Positions 1 through 8,633 are shown, numbered from the stretch's first letter. The stretch is 16,837 bases of DNA from Chloroflexota bacterium (GCA_021777365.1 JAJYDP010000027.1:1-16837); one strand, 5' to 3'. A program made the numbers and translations. The notes: a model not told the origin generated them from the sequence alone.

Positions 1-1
1 C

Positions 2-1885
2 GTCTCAGCGGCGTTGACGACGGCTGCCCTTCTGCTCAGCACACTCGCGGCGGGGAGCGTGAGTGCTGCGCCGGCGGGCCGGGCCGCACTCGCTGGCAGC
101 GTGCCGTCATGGGCCACGGCGTCGGCCCTCAAGGGTGCCGCCGACCCCAGCGGCAGCGTTGGCTTCCGCGTCTACCTCGGCTGGACCAACGAGGCCGGGG
201 CGCAGGCGCTCGCGCGTGCGGTCTCCGACCCCCACAGCCCGTCGTACGGCAAGTACGTAACGCCGGCTCAGTTCCGTGCGCAGTTCGCGCCGTCGGCCTC
301 GACGATCGCAGCCGTCCAGAACTGGCTGCGCAGCCAGGGCTTCACGATCGACTACTCGCCGCTCAACAACCGCTACGTCGCGGCGGAGGGCACGGTCGCC
401 CAGGCCGAGGCGGCCTTCGGCGCCCAGATCGATGAGTACTCCGTGCAGGGCAAGCTCGTCCGCTCGCCGGCCTCGGCCCTGACCGTCCCGAGCCAGTTCG
501 CCGGCGTCGTGGACGCCGTTCTCGGCCTCGACGACAGCGCCCAGTTCGTGCAGCTCAACCAGATCGTCGACCAGGCGCCGCCGCCGGCGGGGTTCCGCAA
601 TGCGCCGCCGCTGGCCGACTGGTTCGGGCAGCTCGCCTCGCCATACGCGTTCCCCTCCGGGTTCACTTCCGACCCGGCCGGGACGGGCACCGTCCCGTGG
701 TCGGTGAAGGGCACCACCCCTGCCCAGATCAAGAGCGCGTACGGGATCGACCCAAATGCCACCGGGGCCGGGCAGACCGTCGCCGTGGTCGACGCCTACG
801 CGTCGCAGACGATCCTTGCTGACGTCAACCAGTGGTCGACCAACCTCGGACTGCCGACGCTCAAGCCTGGCCAGTTCACCCAGGTCGTCGCCCCCGGCAC
901 CTTCCGCCGGCCGCAGAACCCGAAGCAGGACCCGCAGGGCTGGTCTGGTGAGGAGACGCTCGACATCGAGGCGGTCCACGGGATGGCCCCCGCCGCGAAG
1001 ATCGTCTACGTCGGCGCACCGAACAACTATCAGGACCTCGACGCCGCGCTGAACCACGTCGTGGACCGCGGGCTCGCCCAGATCGTGACCAACAGCTACG
1101 GCTTCCCGACCGAGGCGCTGCCGGGCGGCTACATCAAGCCGTACAACGACACGTTCATCCAGGCTGCCGCCGAGGGCATCGGCGTCTACTTCTCCTCGGG
1201 CGACAACGGCGACGAAACGTCCTACATGGGCTACGCGACGCCGGACTGGCCGGCGTCGAGCCCGTGGGTGACCGCGGTCGGCGGCACAGCGCTGGGCGTC
1301 GGCGAGGACGGCCAGCGGGTCGTGGAGACCGGCTGGGGCACCAGCAACTACAAGTGCACTGGCACGACTTGCACGTTCGTGAGCTGGCTTTACGGCGCAG
1401 GAGGCGGCGTGAGCCAGCTATTCGCCGAGCCGTCGTACCAGTCGAACGCGGGCCTGAGCTTCTCCGGTCGGGCCGTTCCCGACGTCTCCGCCCTCGCCGA
1501 CCCGCAGACCGGGCTCCTCGTGGGCCAGACGCAGACGTTCCCCGACGGCGCGTACTACGACGAGTACCGCATCGGCGGGACGAGCCTCGCCTCGCCGCTC
1601 TTCGCGGGGCTCATGGCGCTCGCAGACCAGAAGGCCGGCAAGCCCTACGGCTTCGCCAACCCGTTCATCTACGCTAACTCCACTTCGTTCACCGACATCG
1701 GCTCGACGAAGACGGCCGTGGCCCGCGCCAACTTCAACAACGGCGTCGACGCGAGCAGCGGCATCTCGTACTTCCTGCGGACGTTCGACGACTACACCGG
1801 CTCCCCGACGCAGCACACGGGTCCTGGCTGGGACAACGTGACCGGTCTGGGTGTGCCGCTTGGCGGGACGACCCTGTTCCCGTAA
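2..1885 (+). CDS. Secreted S53 family (sedolisin/kumamolisin-like) serine-carboxyl peptidase, 5' end missing
   Basis: Acid-type endopeptidase expected to be exported and to mature by cleaving its own propeptide. The frame is open to the left window edge and a TTG at 14 is only the first possible internal start, so the true start and most of the signal peptide lie upstream. Numbering from that TTG, an Ala/Leu-rich segment (about 3-20) looks like the end of a signal peptide, followed by a pro-kumamolisin activation domain (about 38-180) and the catalytic domain (about 230-623). The S53 catalytic set is present: E313 and D317 in GEETLD, oxyanion D397 in SSGDNG, and nucleophile S524 in GGTSLASP. 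The C-terminal calcium site is also visible: D561-I562, then G603, G605 and D607 in GPGWDNVTG. A strong hairpin follows the stop. Family assignment is firm; substrate is unknown. Confidence 0.93.
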   Translation, partial: VSAALTTAALLLSTLAAGSVSAAPAGRAALAGSVPSWATASALKGAADPSGSVGFRVYLGWTNEAGAQALARAVSDPHSPSYGKYVTPAQFRAQFAPSASTIAAVQNWLRSQGFTIDYSPLNNRYVAAEGTVAQAEAAFGAQIDEYSVQGKLVRSPASALTVPSQFAGVVDAVLGLDDSAQFVQLNQIVDQAPPPAGFRNAPPLADWFGQLASPYAFPSGFTSDPAGTGTVPWSVKGTTPAQIKSAYGIDPNATGAGQTVAVVDAYASQTILADVNQWSTNLGLPTLKPGQFTQVVAPGTFRRPQNPKQDPQGWSGEETLDIEAVHGMAPAAKIVYVGAPNNYQDLDAALNHVVDRGLAQIVTNSYGFPTEALPGGYIKPYNDTFIQAAAEGIGVYFSSGDNGDETSYMGYATPDWPASSPWVTAVGGTALGVGEDGQRVVETGWGTSNYKCTGTTCTFVSWLYGAGGGVSQLFAEPSYQSNAGLSFSGRAVPDVSALADPQTGLLVGQTQTFPDGAYYDEYRIGGTSLASPLFAGLMALADQKAGKPYGFANPFIYANSTSFTDIGSTKTAVARANFNNGVDASSGISYFLRTFDDYTGSPTQHTGPGWDNVTGLGVPLGGTTLFP

Positions 1886-1905
1886 ACCCGCTGGGGTGAG
1901 CAGAG

Positions 1906-1934
1906 GACGAGCCGGGCAGAACGCCCGGCTCGTC
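1906..1934 (+). terminator. Strong hairpin terminator after the S53 peptidase
   Basis: Perfect 12-bp inverted repeat (gacgagccgggc at 1906-1917, gcccggctcgtc at 1923-1934) with a 5-nt loop, starting 21 nt after the stop codon. Only a weak T-rich stretch (gattctc) follows, as is common in very GC-rich genomes. Position and stem strength support transcription termination. Confidence 0.75.
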
Positions 1935-2403
1935 CGATTCTCACCGGTCGATCACGATCGACCGACGGATCGCGTCAACTGGTGCCTGACTGGCCCACCG
2001 CCGAACGAGCAGGTTCGCATGGGCGACGGTGCGAGGATGCTGGAGTCAGTGCTTGGGCAAGACTGGAGCCTGCTTGGCGTCCAGGAGCGCGACTGGAGAT
2101 GCGACCCCACTCTGCGTCGGCGGAGCATGGTTCTCGGGCACAATGGCCGGTGCCTCCGTCGCGGGCTGGACCGCGAGGAGGCTCGAGGCGTCGTTGCCCG
2201 CGCTTCCGCATAGAGGGCAAGGGAAACGGGCACGCCATGTCGGTGGTGTGACGCGGTGGGGCAGCTCCCTGCGCTGGACATCGTCGAACTGGCCGGGTTC
2301 CGGGCCACGGGCAGCAGGTGCATCGGCGACTCGGGTTAGGGATGGATCCAGCGGTGACCTCTCGCTCCGCCTTCGCCCGCACCGCCCCCATCGCGCCCCG
2401 TAC
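1935..2403. other. Intergenic stretch without a convincing gene
   Basis: Several open frames cross this stretch on both strands (for example 1851-2213 plus, 1975-2532 minus), but they are rich in Arg/Ser/Pro/Gly, show no recognisable domain and have no ribosome binding site that I find convincing. There is some short internal repetition of 'gactggag' (around 2061 and 2090). I see no tRNA, riboswitch or mobile element. It could be decayed coding sequence or the 5' regulatory region of the next gene. Confidence 0.4.
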
Positions 2404-2409
2404 TAGACT
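2404..2409 (+). promoter_or_regulatory. aspA: Possible -10 element (TAGACT) for the aspartase-like gene
   Basis: TAGACT matches the TAnnnT -10 pattern found before other genes in this window. It lies 68 nt upstream of the ATG at 2478, which would give a leader of about 60 nt carrying the GGAGG at 2463-2467. No -35 hexamer is recognisable at the expected spacing. Confidence 0.35.
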
Positions 2410-2477
2410 CGACCCCCGGCCCGGCGTCCGCGGCACCCGGCGGCGCCGCTCGGTCGCGTCCCGGAGGTCGTATCGCC

Positions 2478-4028
2478 ATGCCTGACGCCGCTCCGACTCC
2501 CCGCCCCGGGTATCGCATGGAGCGCGACCCAATGGGCTGGCTGGAGGTCCCCGAGGACGCGTACTGGGGCGTGCAGGCCCAGCGCGCGATCCAGAACTTC
2601 CCCATCAGCGGGATGCGCCCCAACCCGGCCCTCGTGCGCGCCGCGGTGCAGGTCAAGAAGGCCGCCGCGCGCGCCAACCACTCCACCGGCCGCCTTCCCG
2701 ACCACCTCTACCAGGCGATCGTCCGGGCCGCCGACGAGCTGCTCCTGCTGACCCCCGAGCGCGACACGTCGGAGGCGCAGGCCCTCTCGGCGAAGCTGAT
2801 CGACAGCTTCCGCGTCGATCCCTTCCAGGCCGGCGCCGGCGTCAGCCACAACATGAACACCAACGAGGTGCTGGCCAACCGCGCCATCGAGCTGCTCTTC
2901 GAGCGGGGGATCGGCAGCGGGAGGCGCGGCGACTACGCCGTCGTCAACCCGAACGACCACGTGAACATGGCGCAGTCGACCAACGACGTCTTCCCGACCA
3001 CGATGCGGGTCGCCACGCTCGACCTGGTCCGCGACTTCCTGCCCGCGCTGCAGGAGCTGGTCGACGCGTTCGACCGGAAGGGCCGCGAGTTCGATCACGT
3101 CCTGAAGTCGGGCCGCACCCACATGCAGGACGCCGTCCCGATCCGCCTGGGCCAGGAGTTCGCGGCCTATGCCCTGACGCTGCGGCGGGCGAAGGAGCGG
3201 ATCGAGCACGCCGCCGACGCGATCCGCGAGCAGAACATCGGCGCCACCGCGGTCGGCACCGGGCTCAACGCCGAGCCCGCCTACATCGAGCGGGTCGTCG
3301 GCTTCCTGGCGGAGCAGACCGGCCACGACCTGCGCACCGCGGAGCACCTGGTCCAGGCCACCCAGTCGATGGGCCCCATGACGGAGGTCTCCGCCGCCAT
3401 CCGCGGCCTGGCGGTGGACCTGCTCAAGATCATGGAGGACCTGCTGCTGATGTCGTCGGGCCCGCGCACGGGCTTCGGCGAGATCCGCCTGCCGGCGCGC
3501 CAGCCGGGCTCGTCGATCATGCCGGGCAAGGTGAACCCGGTGATGGTCGAGAACCTCTCGATGATCTGCTTCCACGTGATCGGCAACGACACGTGCGTGG
3601 CCTGGGCCGCGTCGCGCGGGCAGCTCGAGCTCAACGTGATGATGCCGATCATCGCCCACGACACGCTCGAGTCGCTGACGATCCTGACGAGCGGCTGCCG
3701 GCAGTTCGCCCGCGAGGCGGTGCTCGGGATCGAGGCCGACGAGGCGCACTGCGCCGAGCTGCTGGAGCAGTCGAGCGCGATGGCGACGCCGCTGGCGCCG
3801 TACATCGGTTACCGGCTCGCCGCCGACATCGCCAAGGAGGCGGTCCGCACCGGCAGGACGATCCGCCAGCTGGTCCTGGAGAAGGGGATCTTCTCGAGGG
3901 AGGACCTGGACGCGATCCTCGACCCGCACGAGCTGACCGAGCCGGGCGTGGCGGGCGGCTTCCGCCACACCCCCACCATGCCGGAGGGCTACGAGCGCCC
4001 GACGGGACCGGTCGGCGCGGGAGGCTAG
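2478..4028 (+). CDS. aspA: Aspartate ammonia-lyase-like enzyme (class II fumarase/aspartase superfamily)
   Basis: Homotetrameric cytoplasmic lyase expected to convert L-aspartate to fumarate and ammonia, 516 aa. Superfamily motifs are present: STND (S167-D170), GRTHMQD (T214, H215), and the catalytic loop GSSIMPGKVNPV with S345/S346, K351 and N353. NPV rather than NPT after the Lys, and IRLGQEF after the TH motif, point to aspartase (Bacillus AspB-like) rather than FumC. The start is supported by GGAGG at 2463-2467, 10 nt before ATG. The substrate loop reads GAGVSHNMNTNE, where aspartases have GAGTS(V/I)NMN: V122 replaces the carboxylate-binding Thr (Thr101 in Bacillus AspB) and H124 replaces a hydrophobic residue. 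The true substrate could therefore differ, and fumarate hydratase or another amino-acid lyase remains possible. Confidence 0.8.
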   Translation: MPDAAPTPRPGYRMERDPMGWLEVPEDAYWGVQAQRAIQNFPISGMRPNPALVRAAVQVKKAAARANHSTGRLPDHLYQAIVRAADELLLLTPERDTSEAQALSAKLIDSFRVDPFQAGAGVSHNMNTNEVLANRAIELLFERGIGSGRRGDYAVVNPNDHVNMAQSTNDVFPTTMRVATLDLVRDFLPALQELVDAFDRKGREFDHVLKSGRTHMQDAVPIRLGQEFAAYALTLRRAKERIEHAADAIREQNIGATAVGTGLNAEPAYIERVVGFLAEQTGHDLRTAEHLVQATQSMGPMTEVSAAIRGLAVDLLKIMEDLLLMSSGPRTGFGEIRLPARQPGSSIMPGKVNPVMVENLSMICFHVIGNDTCVAWAASRGQLELNVMMPIIAHDTLESLTILTSGCRQFAREAVLGIEADEAHCAELLEQSSAMATPLAPYIGYRLAADIAKEAVRTGRTIRQLVLEKGIFSREDLDAILDPHELTEPGVAGGFRHTPTMPEGYERPTGPVGAGG

Positions 4029-4101
4029 GCCCCGCGGCCCGAGGGCACGCCGCCGGCCCACCCGCCGGGCGCCGGCCCCGGGGGGTTGCGCGGCCGCAGG
4101 G

Positions 4102-4107
4102 TAGACT
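4102..4107 (+). promoter_or_regulatory. -10 element for leaderless transcription of the flavin reductase gene
   Basis: TAGACT is followed by exactly 7 nt and then the ATG at 4115, placing the expected transcription start at or beside the first codon. No purine-rich ribosome binding site lies between them. The same arrangement is seen at 15188-15193 and 16237-16242. Confidence 0.55.
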
Positions 4108-4114
4108 CCGCGCC

Positions 4115-4705
4115 ATGAGTGCGGACGGATCCCTCGACACCCGGCGGCTGCGCGAGACGCTGGGTCGTTTCGCCACCGGCGTGACCGTCGTCACCACGTT
4201 CTGCGACGCGACCGACGACGAGACCGGCGGCTGCGGCCAGCTCCCCCACGCCCCTGGGCAGCACGCCTGGGGCACCACCGTCAACGCCTTCAGCTCCGTC
4301 TCCCTCGACCCGCCGCTGGTGCTCATCTGCATCGGGCGCGAGCGCTCCATCCACCCGGTCATCGCCTCGTCCGGGCGCTTCGCCGTCAACATCCTGGGCG
4401 AGGCGAGCCAGCAGCTCTCCGACTGCTTCGCCGGCGCGCCATCGGCGTTGCCCCGCTCGGCGTTCTGCGACGCGCCCTTCCACGCGGGTCCCGGCGGCAC
4501 CCCGGTGCTGGACGCGGCCATCGCGCACCTCGAATGCACGGTGGAGCAGGCCGTGGACGCGGGCGACCACACGATCTACCTGGGCCGGGTGATCGCGGCG
4601 GAGGCCGACCACGACCACGAGCTTCCGCTCCTCTACTTCCGGGGGCGTTACCTGAGGATCGAGCGGATGGCCACGTCCGACCTGCGCGGCAAGCCGGACG
4701 TCTAG
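4115..4705 (+). CDS. Flavin reductase-like FMN-binding protein (HpaC/flavin:NADH reductase family)
   Basis: 196-aa protein of the flavin reductase-like domain family, which binds FMN and uses NAD(P)H to supply reduced flavin to a partner monooxygenase. The typical opening (RETLGRFATGVTVVTT, about 12-27), the NAFSSVSLDPPLVLICI segment (about 57-73), and the later GRFAVNIL and LLYFRGRYLRI segments fit the family over its usual length. The reading frame stays open far upstream, inside the preceding gene, but the ATG at 4115 is favoured because homology starts there and a TAGACT -10 sits 7 nt before it. The next gene begins 12 nt after the stop. No monooxygenase partner is in the window. An insert around residues 29-50 (DATDDETGGCGQ region) is longer than I would expect. 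Confidence 0.85.
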   Translation: MSADGSLDTRRLRETLGRFATGVTVVTTFCDATDDETGGCGQLPHAPGQHAWGTTVNAFSSVSLDPPLVLICIGRERSIHPVIASSGRFAVNILGEASQQLSDCFAGAPSALPRSAFCDAPFHAGPGGTPVLDAAIAHLECTVEQAVDAGDHTIYLGRVIAAEADHDHELPLLYFRGRYLRIERMATSDLRGKPDV

Positions 4706-4717
4706 GAGCCCGCACCC

Positions 4718-5776
4718 ATGCCGCACGTATGGGCCAACGGGATCAACGTCCACTACACGGCGGAGGGCAACGGCCCGCCGCTGGTGATGCTCCACGGCGC
4801 CAGCTCGTCGGCGCTGGAGGACTGGTCCGCGCAGCGGCCGCTCTTCCGCCGGGTGTTCCGGCTCTACCTGGTCGACCTGCGTGGGCACGCGGGGACCCGC
4901 GGGCCGATCGGGCCGGCGCTCTCCACCGCCGACCTGGCGGACGACCTGCTGGCGACGGTGGATGCGCTGGGCCTGTCCACGTTCCACCTGGCGGGGTTCA
5001 GCCTGGGCGGACTCACCGCGCTGCAGTTCGCGGTGCGCCACGTGGATCGGCTGCGGACGCTGGTGCTCGTCGGGGTCGACCCGCAGCGGGAGCCGCGCGG
5101 CAGCGTGGCCCGCGTGCTGATGGACCCGGACCGGATCGAGCGCGAGGAGCCCGGGTGGGCGGCCCAGCTGGAACGACGGCACGAGCCGGTCCAGGGCCCT
5201 GGTGCCTGGCGGAACATCATGCGCGCGGTGCACGCGGGGATCGCGTCGGAGACGCCGGTCACGCCCGCCGAGCTGCGCCGGCTCCGCGTCCCGACCCTGC
5301 TGGTGGTCGGCGACCGGGACGTCTTCGTGCCAGTCGACCACGCCGTCGCCTTCTTCCGGCAGCTGCCCGACGCACAGTTGTGCATCGTGCCGGACTGCGG
5401 CCACCAGGCCATGGTGCTGCGACCGGGCCTCTTCCGGGACGTGGCCGAGCACTTCTATCGCGCGACGGAGGCGGTCGCCTCGGAACGCGCGATGGCCGGG
5501 CAGCGCGGCGGTGCCGCTGCGGCGGGACCGCGGCGCGCGCCGATGCCGGGCACGATGGGGCTCGGGGCCCGGGCGCTCAGCCCCGACGCCGGTGCTCCCG
5601 AGGGCGGCCCCTGGGTGCCGTCCGCGTCACCGGATGCCGTGCTGCCTGCGGGCCAATCGTCCATCGCGCCCCAGCCGGGCCAGCCGTCCGCCCGGCCCGC
5701 GCCATCTCCGTCTCCCGATCCCGACCACCCTTCCGACCCGTATCCCCACCCCGCCACGCCCGGAGGCCCCCGATGA
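4718..5776 (+). CDS. Alpha/beta hydrolase with a long Pro/Ala-rich C-terminal tail
   Basis: 352-aa alpha/beta-hydrolase-fold enzyme, similar in outline to 3-oxoadipate enol-lactonase (PcaD)-type esterases. The catalytic triad is visible: nucleophile S95 in GFSLGG, acid D201 in GDRD, and H229 in CGHQ. The oxyanion HG motif lies near residue 25 (LVMLHGAS). GGAG at 4705-4708 overlaps the previous stop and serves ATG 4718. The fold ends near residue 250. About 100 further residues are low-complexity Pro/Ala/Gly/Ser, without predicted structure, and run exactly into an ATGA overlap with the enoyl-CoA hydratase start at 5773. Context (flavin reductase before, beta-oxidation enzymes after) suggests hydrolysis of a lactone or ester intermediate in aromatic or ring-compound degradation. 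The exact substrate cannot be read from sequence. Confidence 0.85.
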   Translation: MPHVWANGINVHYTAEGNGPPLVMLHGASSSALEDWSAQRPLFRRVFRLYLVDLRGHAGTRGPIGPALSTADLADDLLATVDALGLSTFHLAGFSLGGLTALQFAVRHVDRLRTLVLVGVDPQREPRGSVARVLMDPDRIEREEPGWAAQLERRHEPVQGPGAWRNIMRAVHAGIASETPVTPAELRRLRVPTLLVVGDRDVFVPVDHAVAFFRQLPDAQLCIVPDCGHQAMVLRPGLFRDVAEHFYRATEAVASERAMAGQRGGAAAAGPRRAPMPGTMGLGARALSPDAGAPEGGPWVPSASPDAVLPAGQSSIAPQPGQPSARPAPSPSPDPDHPSDPYPHPATPGGPR

Positions 5777-6630
5777 CCCAGTCGACTCCCGCCGAACCGC
5801 CCCGCGTCCGCGTTGCGTTTCCCGTCCCCGCGCCGGCGCCGGAGCCGGCCGGACGGCCGGAGCAGGGGCCCGAGGCGAGGACACTGGACGGTGTCGCGCT
5901 GGTGACCATCGACCGGCCCGCGGTGCGCAATGCGCTCGACGCGGCCACGATCGACCAGCTGGCGGACGCGCTCGAGGCGCTCGACGCGGATCCGGCGTGT
6001 CGCTGCATCGTGCTCACGGGTGCGGGCGAACGCGCCTTCGCGGCCGGTGCCGACATCCGCGAGATGGCCGACGACACGGCGGCGGGGCTGCTCGCCTCCG
6101 ACCCGTTCGCGCGCTGGGAGCGGATCGCACGCGTGCGGACGCCCACCATCGCGGCCGTGCGTGGGTACGCGCTGGGTGGCGGCTGCGAGCTCGCCATGTC
6201 GTGCGACATGATCGTGGCGGCCGACGACGCGGTGTTCGGTCAGCCGGAAGTGCGGCTCGGCGTGATCCCCGGCGCGGGCGGCACGCAGCGACTCACACGC
6301 GCGCTCGGCAAGGCGAAGGCGATGGAGCTCATCCTGACGGGTCGGAACCTGCCTGCCGCGGAGGCCGAGGCCCACGGCCTGGTGAGCCGCCTGGTCCCGG
6401 CCGACCAGGTGCTGGCGGCGGCGCTCGACCTGGCGGTCCAGGTGGCGGCGATGCCCCCGCTCGCGGTCCGGGCGGCGGTCGAGGCGATCGACGCGGCCCA
6501 GGAACTCCCGCTCCGGGACGGGCTCGCGCTGGAACGGCGCCTCTTCTACCTGCTCTTCGCCACCGAGGACCAGAAGGAGGGGATGCGCGCGTTCCTGGAG
6601 AAGCGGCCGGCCCGCTGGCAGGGCCGGTAG
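5773..6630 (+). CDS. Enoyl-CoA hydratase/isomerase (crotonase family)
   Basis: 285-aa crotonase-fold enzyme that hydrates trans-2-enoyl-CoA to 3-hydroxyacyl-CoA. Both catalytic glutamates of true hydratases are present with the usual 20-residue spacing: E139 in GGGCELAM and E159 in QPEVRLG, followed by [10 protein letters not shown]. The oxyanion segment [11 protein letters not shown] is also clear. The start at ATG 5773 overlaps the hydrolase stop (ATGA) and is served by GGAGG at 5762-5766, implying translational coupling. The first 35-40 residues are a Pro/Ala-rich extension before the core begins near [17 protein letters not shown], so a later start is conceivable, but the coupling favours this one. 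It probably works with the thiolase that follows. Confidence 0.92.
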   Translation: MTQSTPAEPPRVRVAFPVPAPAPEPAGRPEQGPEARTLDGVALVTIDRPAVRNALDAATIDQLADALEALDADPACRCIVLTGAGERAFAAGADIREMADDTAAGLLASDPFARWERIARVRTPTIAAVRGYALGGGCELAMSCDMIVAADDAVFGQPEVRLGVIPGAGGTQRLTRALGKAKAMELILTGRNLPAAEAEAHGLVSRLVPADQVLAAALDLAVQVAAMPPLAVRAAVEAIDAAQELPLRDGLALERRLFYLLFATEDQKEGMRAFLEKRPARWQGR

Positions 6631-6678
6631 GGGAGCGTCGTCGCGGCATCAGGCCCGGAACCGGCGGCCGTGCCCACC

Positions 6679-6684
6679 TAGAAT
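6679..6684 (+). promoter_or_regulatory. Possible -10 element (TAGAAT) for the thiolase gene
   Basis: TAGAAT lies in the 119-bp gap between the enoyl-CoA hydratase stop and the thiolase start, 65 nt before the ATG at 6750. It suggests the thiolase has its own promoter in addition to read-through. No clear -35 hexamer is seen. Confidence 0.4.
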
Positions 6685-6749
6685 CCGCCCATCCTCAATC
6701 CGGCCGTCCGTTCAGTCCGGCCGATCGCTCCGCCCGAGGTGCCCGTCGC

Positions 6750-7976
6750 ATGCCCCGTGACCTCCATCGTCCGCTCCGCGAAGCCTGGATCGTCAGCGCC
6801 GTCCGCACGCCGATCGGCCGTTACGGCGGCGCGCTGAAGGACGTCCGGCCCGACGACCTTGCCGCGCTCGTCCTGCGCGCCGCGGTGGAGCGCGCGCCGA
6901 TCGACCCCGCGCTCGTCGAGGACGTGGTGCTCGGCTGCTCCAACCAGGCCGGCGAGGACAACCGGAACGTGGCGCGCATGGCCGCGCTGCTGGCCGGGTT
7001 CCCCGTCGAGGTCGCCGGCCAGACCGTCAACCGTCTCTGCGGCTCCGGGCTGCAGGCGATCAACAGCGCCGCGCACGCGATCATGGTCGACGAGGGTGAC
7101 ATCTTCGTGGCGGGCGGGGTCGAGAGCATGACCCGCTCCCCGTGGGTGATGGGCAAGCCCGGGGCTGGCTGGGAGCGTGGCACGCACGAACTGCAGGACA
7201 GCACCCTCGGGTGGCGCTTCGTCAACCCGCGCATGCCCAGGGAGTGGACCATCTCGCTGGGCGAGACGGCGGAGAAGGTCGCGGACGAGCGCCACGTGAC
7301 GCGCGAGGAGCAGGACGCGTTCGGCCTGCTCAGCCAGCGGCGGGCCGTGGCGGCGATCGAATCCGGCGCGTTCGCGGAGCAGCTGGTGCCGGTGGTCGTG
7401 CCGCAGGCGAAGGGCGAGCCGGTGGTGGTCGACCGGGACGAGCATCCGCGCGCCGACACGTCCGCCGAGGCGCTCGCGAAGCTCCGGCCCGCGTTCCGTC
7501 AGGGAGGCACGGTCACCGCGGGCAACAGCTCGGGGATCAACGACGGGGCCAGCGCGCTCGTCCTGGTGGATGCGGAGCGGGGCCGGGAGCTCGGGCTCCG
7601 GCCGATGGCGCGCGTGATCTCGACGGCCGTCGCCGGCGTCGACCCATCCGTGATGGGGCTGGGTCCGATCCCGGCGGTCCGCAAGGCGCTGGCGCGAGCC
7701 GGGCTCACCGTCGCCGACCTCGACCTGGTCGAGATCAACGAGGCGTTCGCCAGCCAGTCGGTGGCGTGCATGCGCGAGCTGGAACTCGACCCGGACCGGG
7801 TGAACGTCAACGGCGGTGCCATCGCGCTGGGGCACCCGCTCGGAGCCAGCGGGGCCCGACTAATGACGATGCTCGTCCACGAGCTGGGCCGCCGGGGCGG
7901 ACGCTACGGCCTGGCCACCATGTGCATCGGCGTCGGGCAGGGGATCGCCACGGTCGTCGAGCGCGTCGAGGGCTGA
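6750..7976 (+). CDS. Acetyl-CoA acyltransferase (thiolase), PcaF/PaaJ-like
   Basis: 408-aa thiolase II-type enzyme that cleaves 3-ketoacyl-CoA with CoA to acetyl-CoA and a shortened acyl-CoA. All catalytic elements are present: nucleophile C97 in [10 protein letters not shown], the NEAFA motif, H362 in [14 protein letters not shown], and C392 in [15 protein letters not shown] after the GGVESM motif and GVGQG rather than GGGQG near the C-terminus resemble 3-oxoadipyl-CoA thiolases (PcaF/PaaJ), although general acetyl-CoA acetyltransferases of this length also occur. The frame is open far upstream. ATG 6750 is chosen because thiolase homology begins just after it ([14 protein letters not shown]) and GAGG lies at 6736-6739. 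It is co-directional with the hydratase, suggesting a shared beta-oxidation-type route. Confidence 0.92.
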   Translation: MPRDLHRPLREAWIVSAVRTPIGRYGGALKDVRPDDLAALVLRAAVERAPIDPALVEDVVLGCSNQAGEDNRNVARMAALLAGFPVEVAGQTVNRLCGSGLQAINSAAHAIMVDEGDIFVAGGVESMTRSPWVMGKPGAGWERGTHELQDSTLGWRFVNPRMPREWTISLGETAEKVADERHVTREEQDAFGLLSQRRAVAAIESGAFAEQLVPVVVPQAKGEPVVVDRDEHPRADTSAEALAKLRPAFRQGGTVTAGNSSGINDGASALVLVDAERGRELGLRPMARVISTAVAGVDPSVMGLGPIPAVRKALARAGLTVADLDLVEINEAFASQSVACMRELELDPDRVNVNGGAIALGHPLGASGARLMTMLVHELGRRGGRYGLATMCIGVGQGIATVVERVEG

Positions 7977-8124
7977 CGGCCGACGATCGATCGGTGCCCG
8001 GCCCGGGCGCCAGGCCCTGCACGAGTGGGGCGTCCGCTCCGAGCCCGCCGGCCTGGCGCGAAGGCGATCCTGGGCCCGAGCGCCCCGGTCCCGCCCCTGG
8101 TCAGCTCGAGTTCTGTCAGCGCCC

Positions 8125-8153
8125 TTGTCGAAATCGAGCCCCGGCACTACGAT
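8125..8153 (+). promoter_or_regulatory. Sigma-70-type promoter for the Fe-S carrier gene
   Basis: TTGTCG (-35, 8125-8130) and TACGAT (-10, 8148-8153) are separated by exactly 17 nt, the best two-box promoter in this window. Transcription would start near 8160, leaving a leader of about 54 nt that carries GGAGGG at 8198-8203. Confidence 0.6.
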
Positions 8154-8213
8154 GTGCCGCGAGCGACCGGTCCGCTCGCTCCACGAACTCGATCCCCGGA
8201 GGGCGCTCCCCCG

Positions 8214-8633
8214 ATGCTGAACACCGAGCCCCAGCCCATCTCCATCGTGACCCCGGTCCAGCCCGAGCTGCCGATGGTCCGCCTCACCGACGCGGCCGCG
8301 TCCAAGCTCCGCGAGTTGACCGCCGAGGAGACCAACCCGGCGATCGGGCTGCGCATCTATGTCTACAGCGGCGGCTGCTCCGGGTTCCGCTACGGGATGA
8401 TGCTCGAGGATCAGCCCACCGCCGACGACCTGACGGTCGAGGCGAACGGGATCCGCGTCTACGTCGACGGCGAGAGCACGCAGTACCTGGTCGGCTCGGA
8501 GATCGACTACGTCGACACGCTCATGGGCGCCGGCTTCACGGTGAACAACCCGAACGCCGTCTCGGCCTGCGGCTGCGGCAGCAGCTTCCGCACCGCCGAT
8601 TCGGCCGGCAGCCCGCACGCCTGCTCGCACTGA
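8214..8633 (+). CDS. A-type iron-sulfur cluster carrier (HesB/IscA/ErpA/SufA family)
   Basis: 139-aa protein that accepts Fe-S clusters from the scaffold and delivers them to apo-enzymes. The three cluster-ligand cysteines are present with the family's spacing: C55 in SGGCSGFRY, then C119 and C121 in CGCGSSF (64 and 66 residues later, as in E. coli IscA). The ErpA-like core runs from about residue 22 (VRLTDAAASKLREL) to 125. About 20 extra N-terminal residues precede it, and a short tail ending CSH adds another Cys and two His. ATG 8214 follows GGAGGG at 8198-8203 by 10 nt. The open frame extends further upstream but without homology. It stands alone with its own promoter and no suf/isc genes beside it. 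Which A-type subfamily it belongs to is not decidable here. Confidence 0.9.
   Translation: MLNTEPQPISIVTPVQPELPMVRLTDAAASKLRELTAEETNPAIGLRIYVYSGGCSGFRYGMMLEDQPTADDLTVEANGIRVYVDGESTQYLVGSEIDYVDTLMGAGFTVNNPNAVSACGCGSSFRTADSAGSPHACSH

Noticed and set aside
1975..2532. 185-codon minus-strand open frame in the gap before the aspartase-like gene
   Set aside because: Arg/Pro/Gly-rich with no domain. It overlaps the promoter and start of the next gene.
2403..4061. 552-codon minus-strand open frame opposite the aspartase-like gene
   Set aside because: Fully antisense to a gene with intact catalytic motifs. The product is Arg/His/Asp/Gly-rich with no domain, as expected from stop-poor GC-rich DNA.
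4025..5452. 475-codon minus-strand open frame opposite the flavin reductase and hydrolase
   Set aside because: Antisense shadow of two well-supported genes, with biased composition and no recognisable motif.
6678..7835. 385-codon minus-strand open frame opposite the thiolase
   Set aside because: Shadow of a complete thiolase with all catalytic residues.
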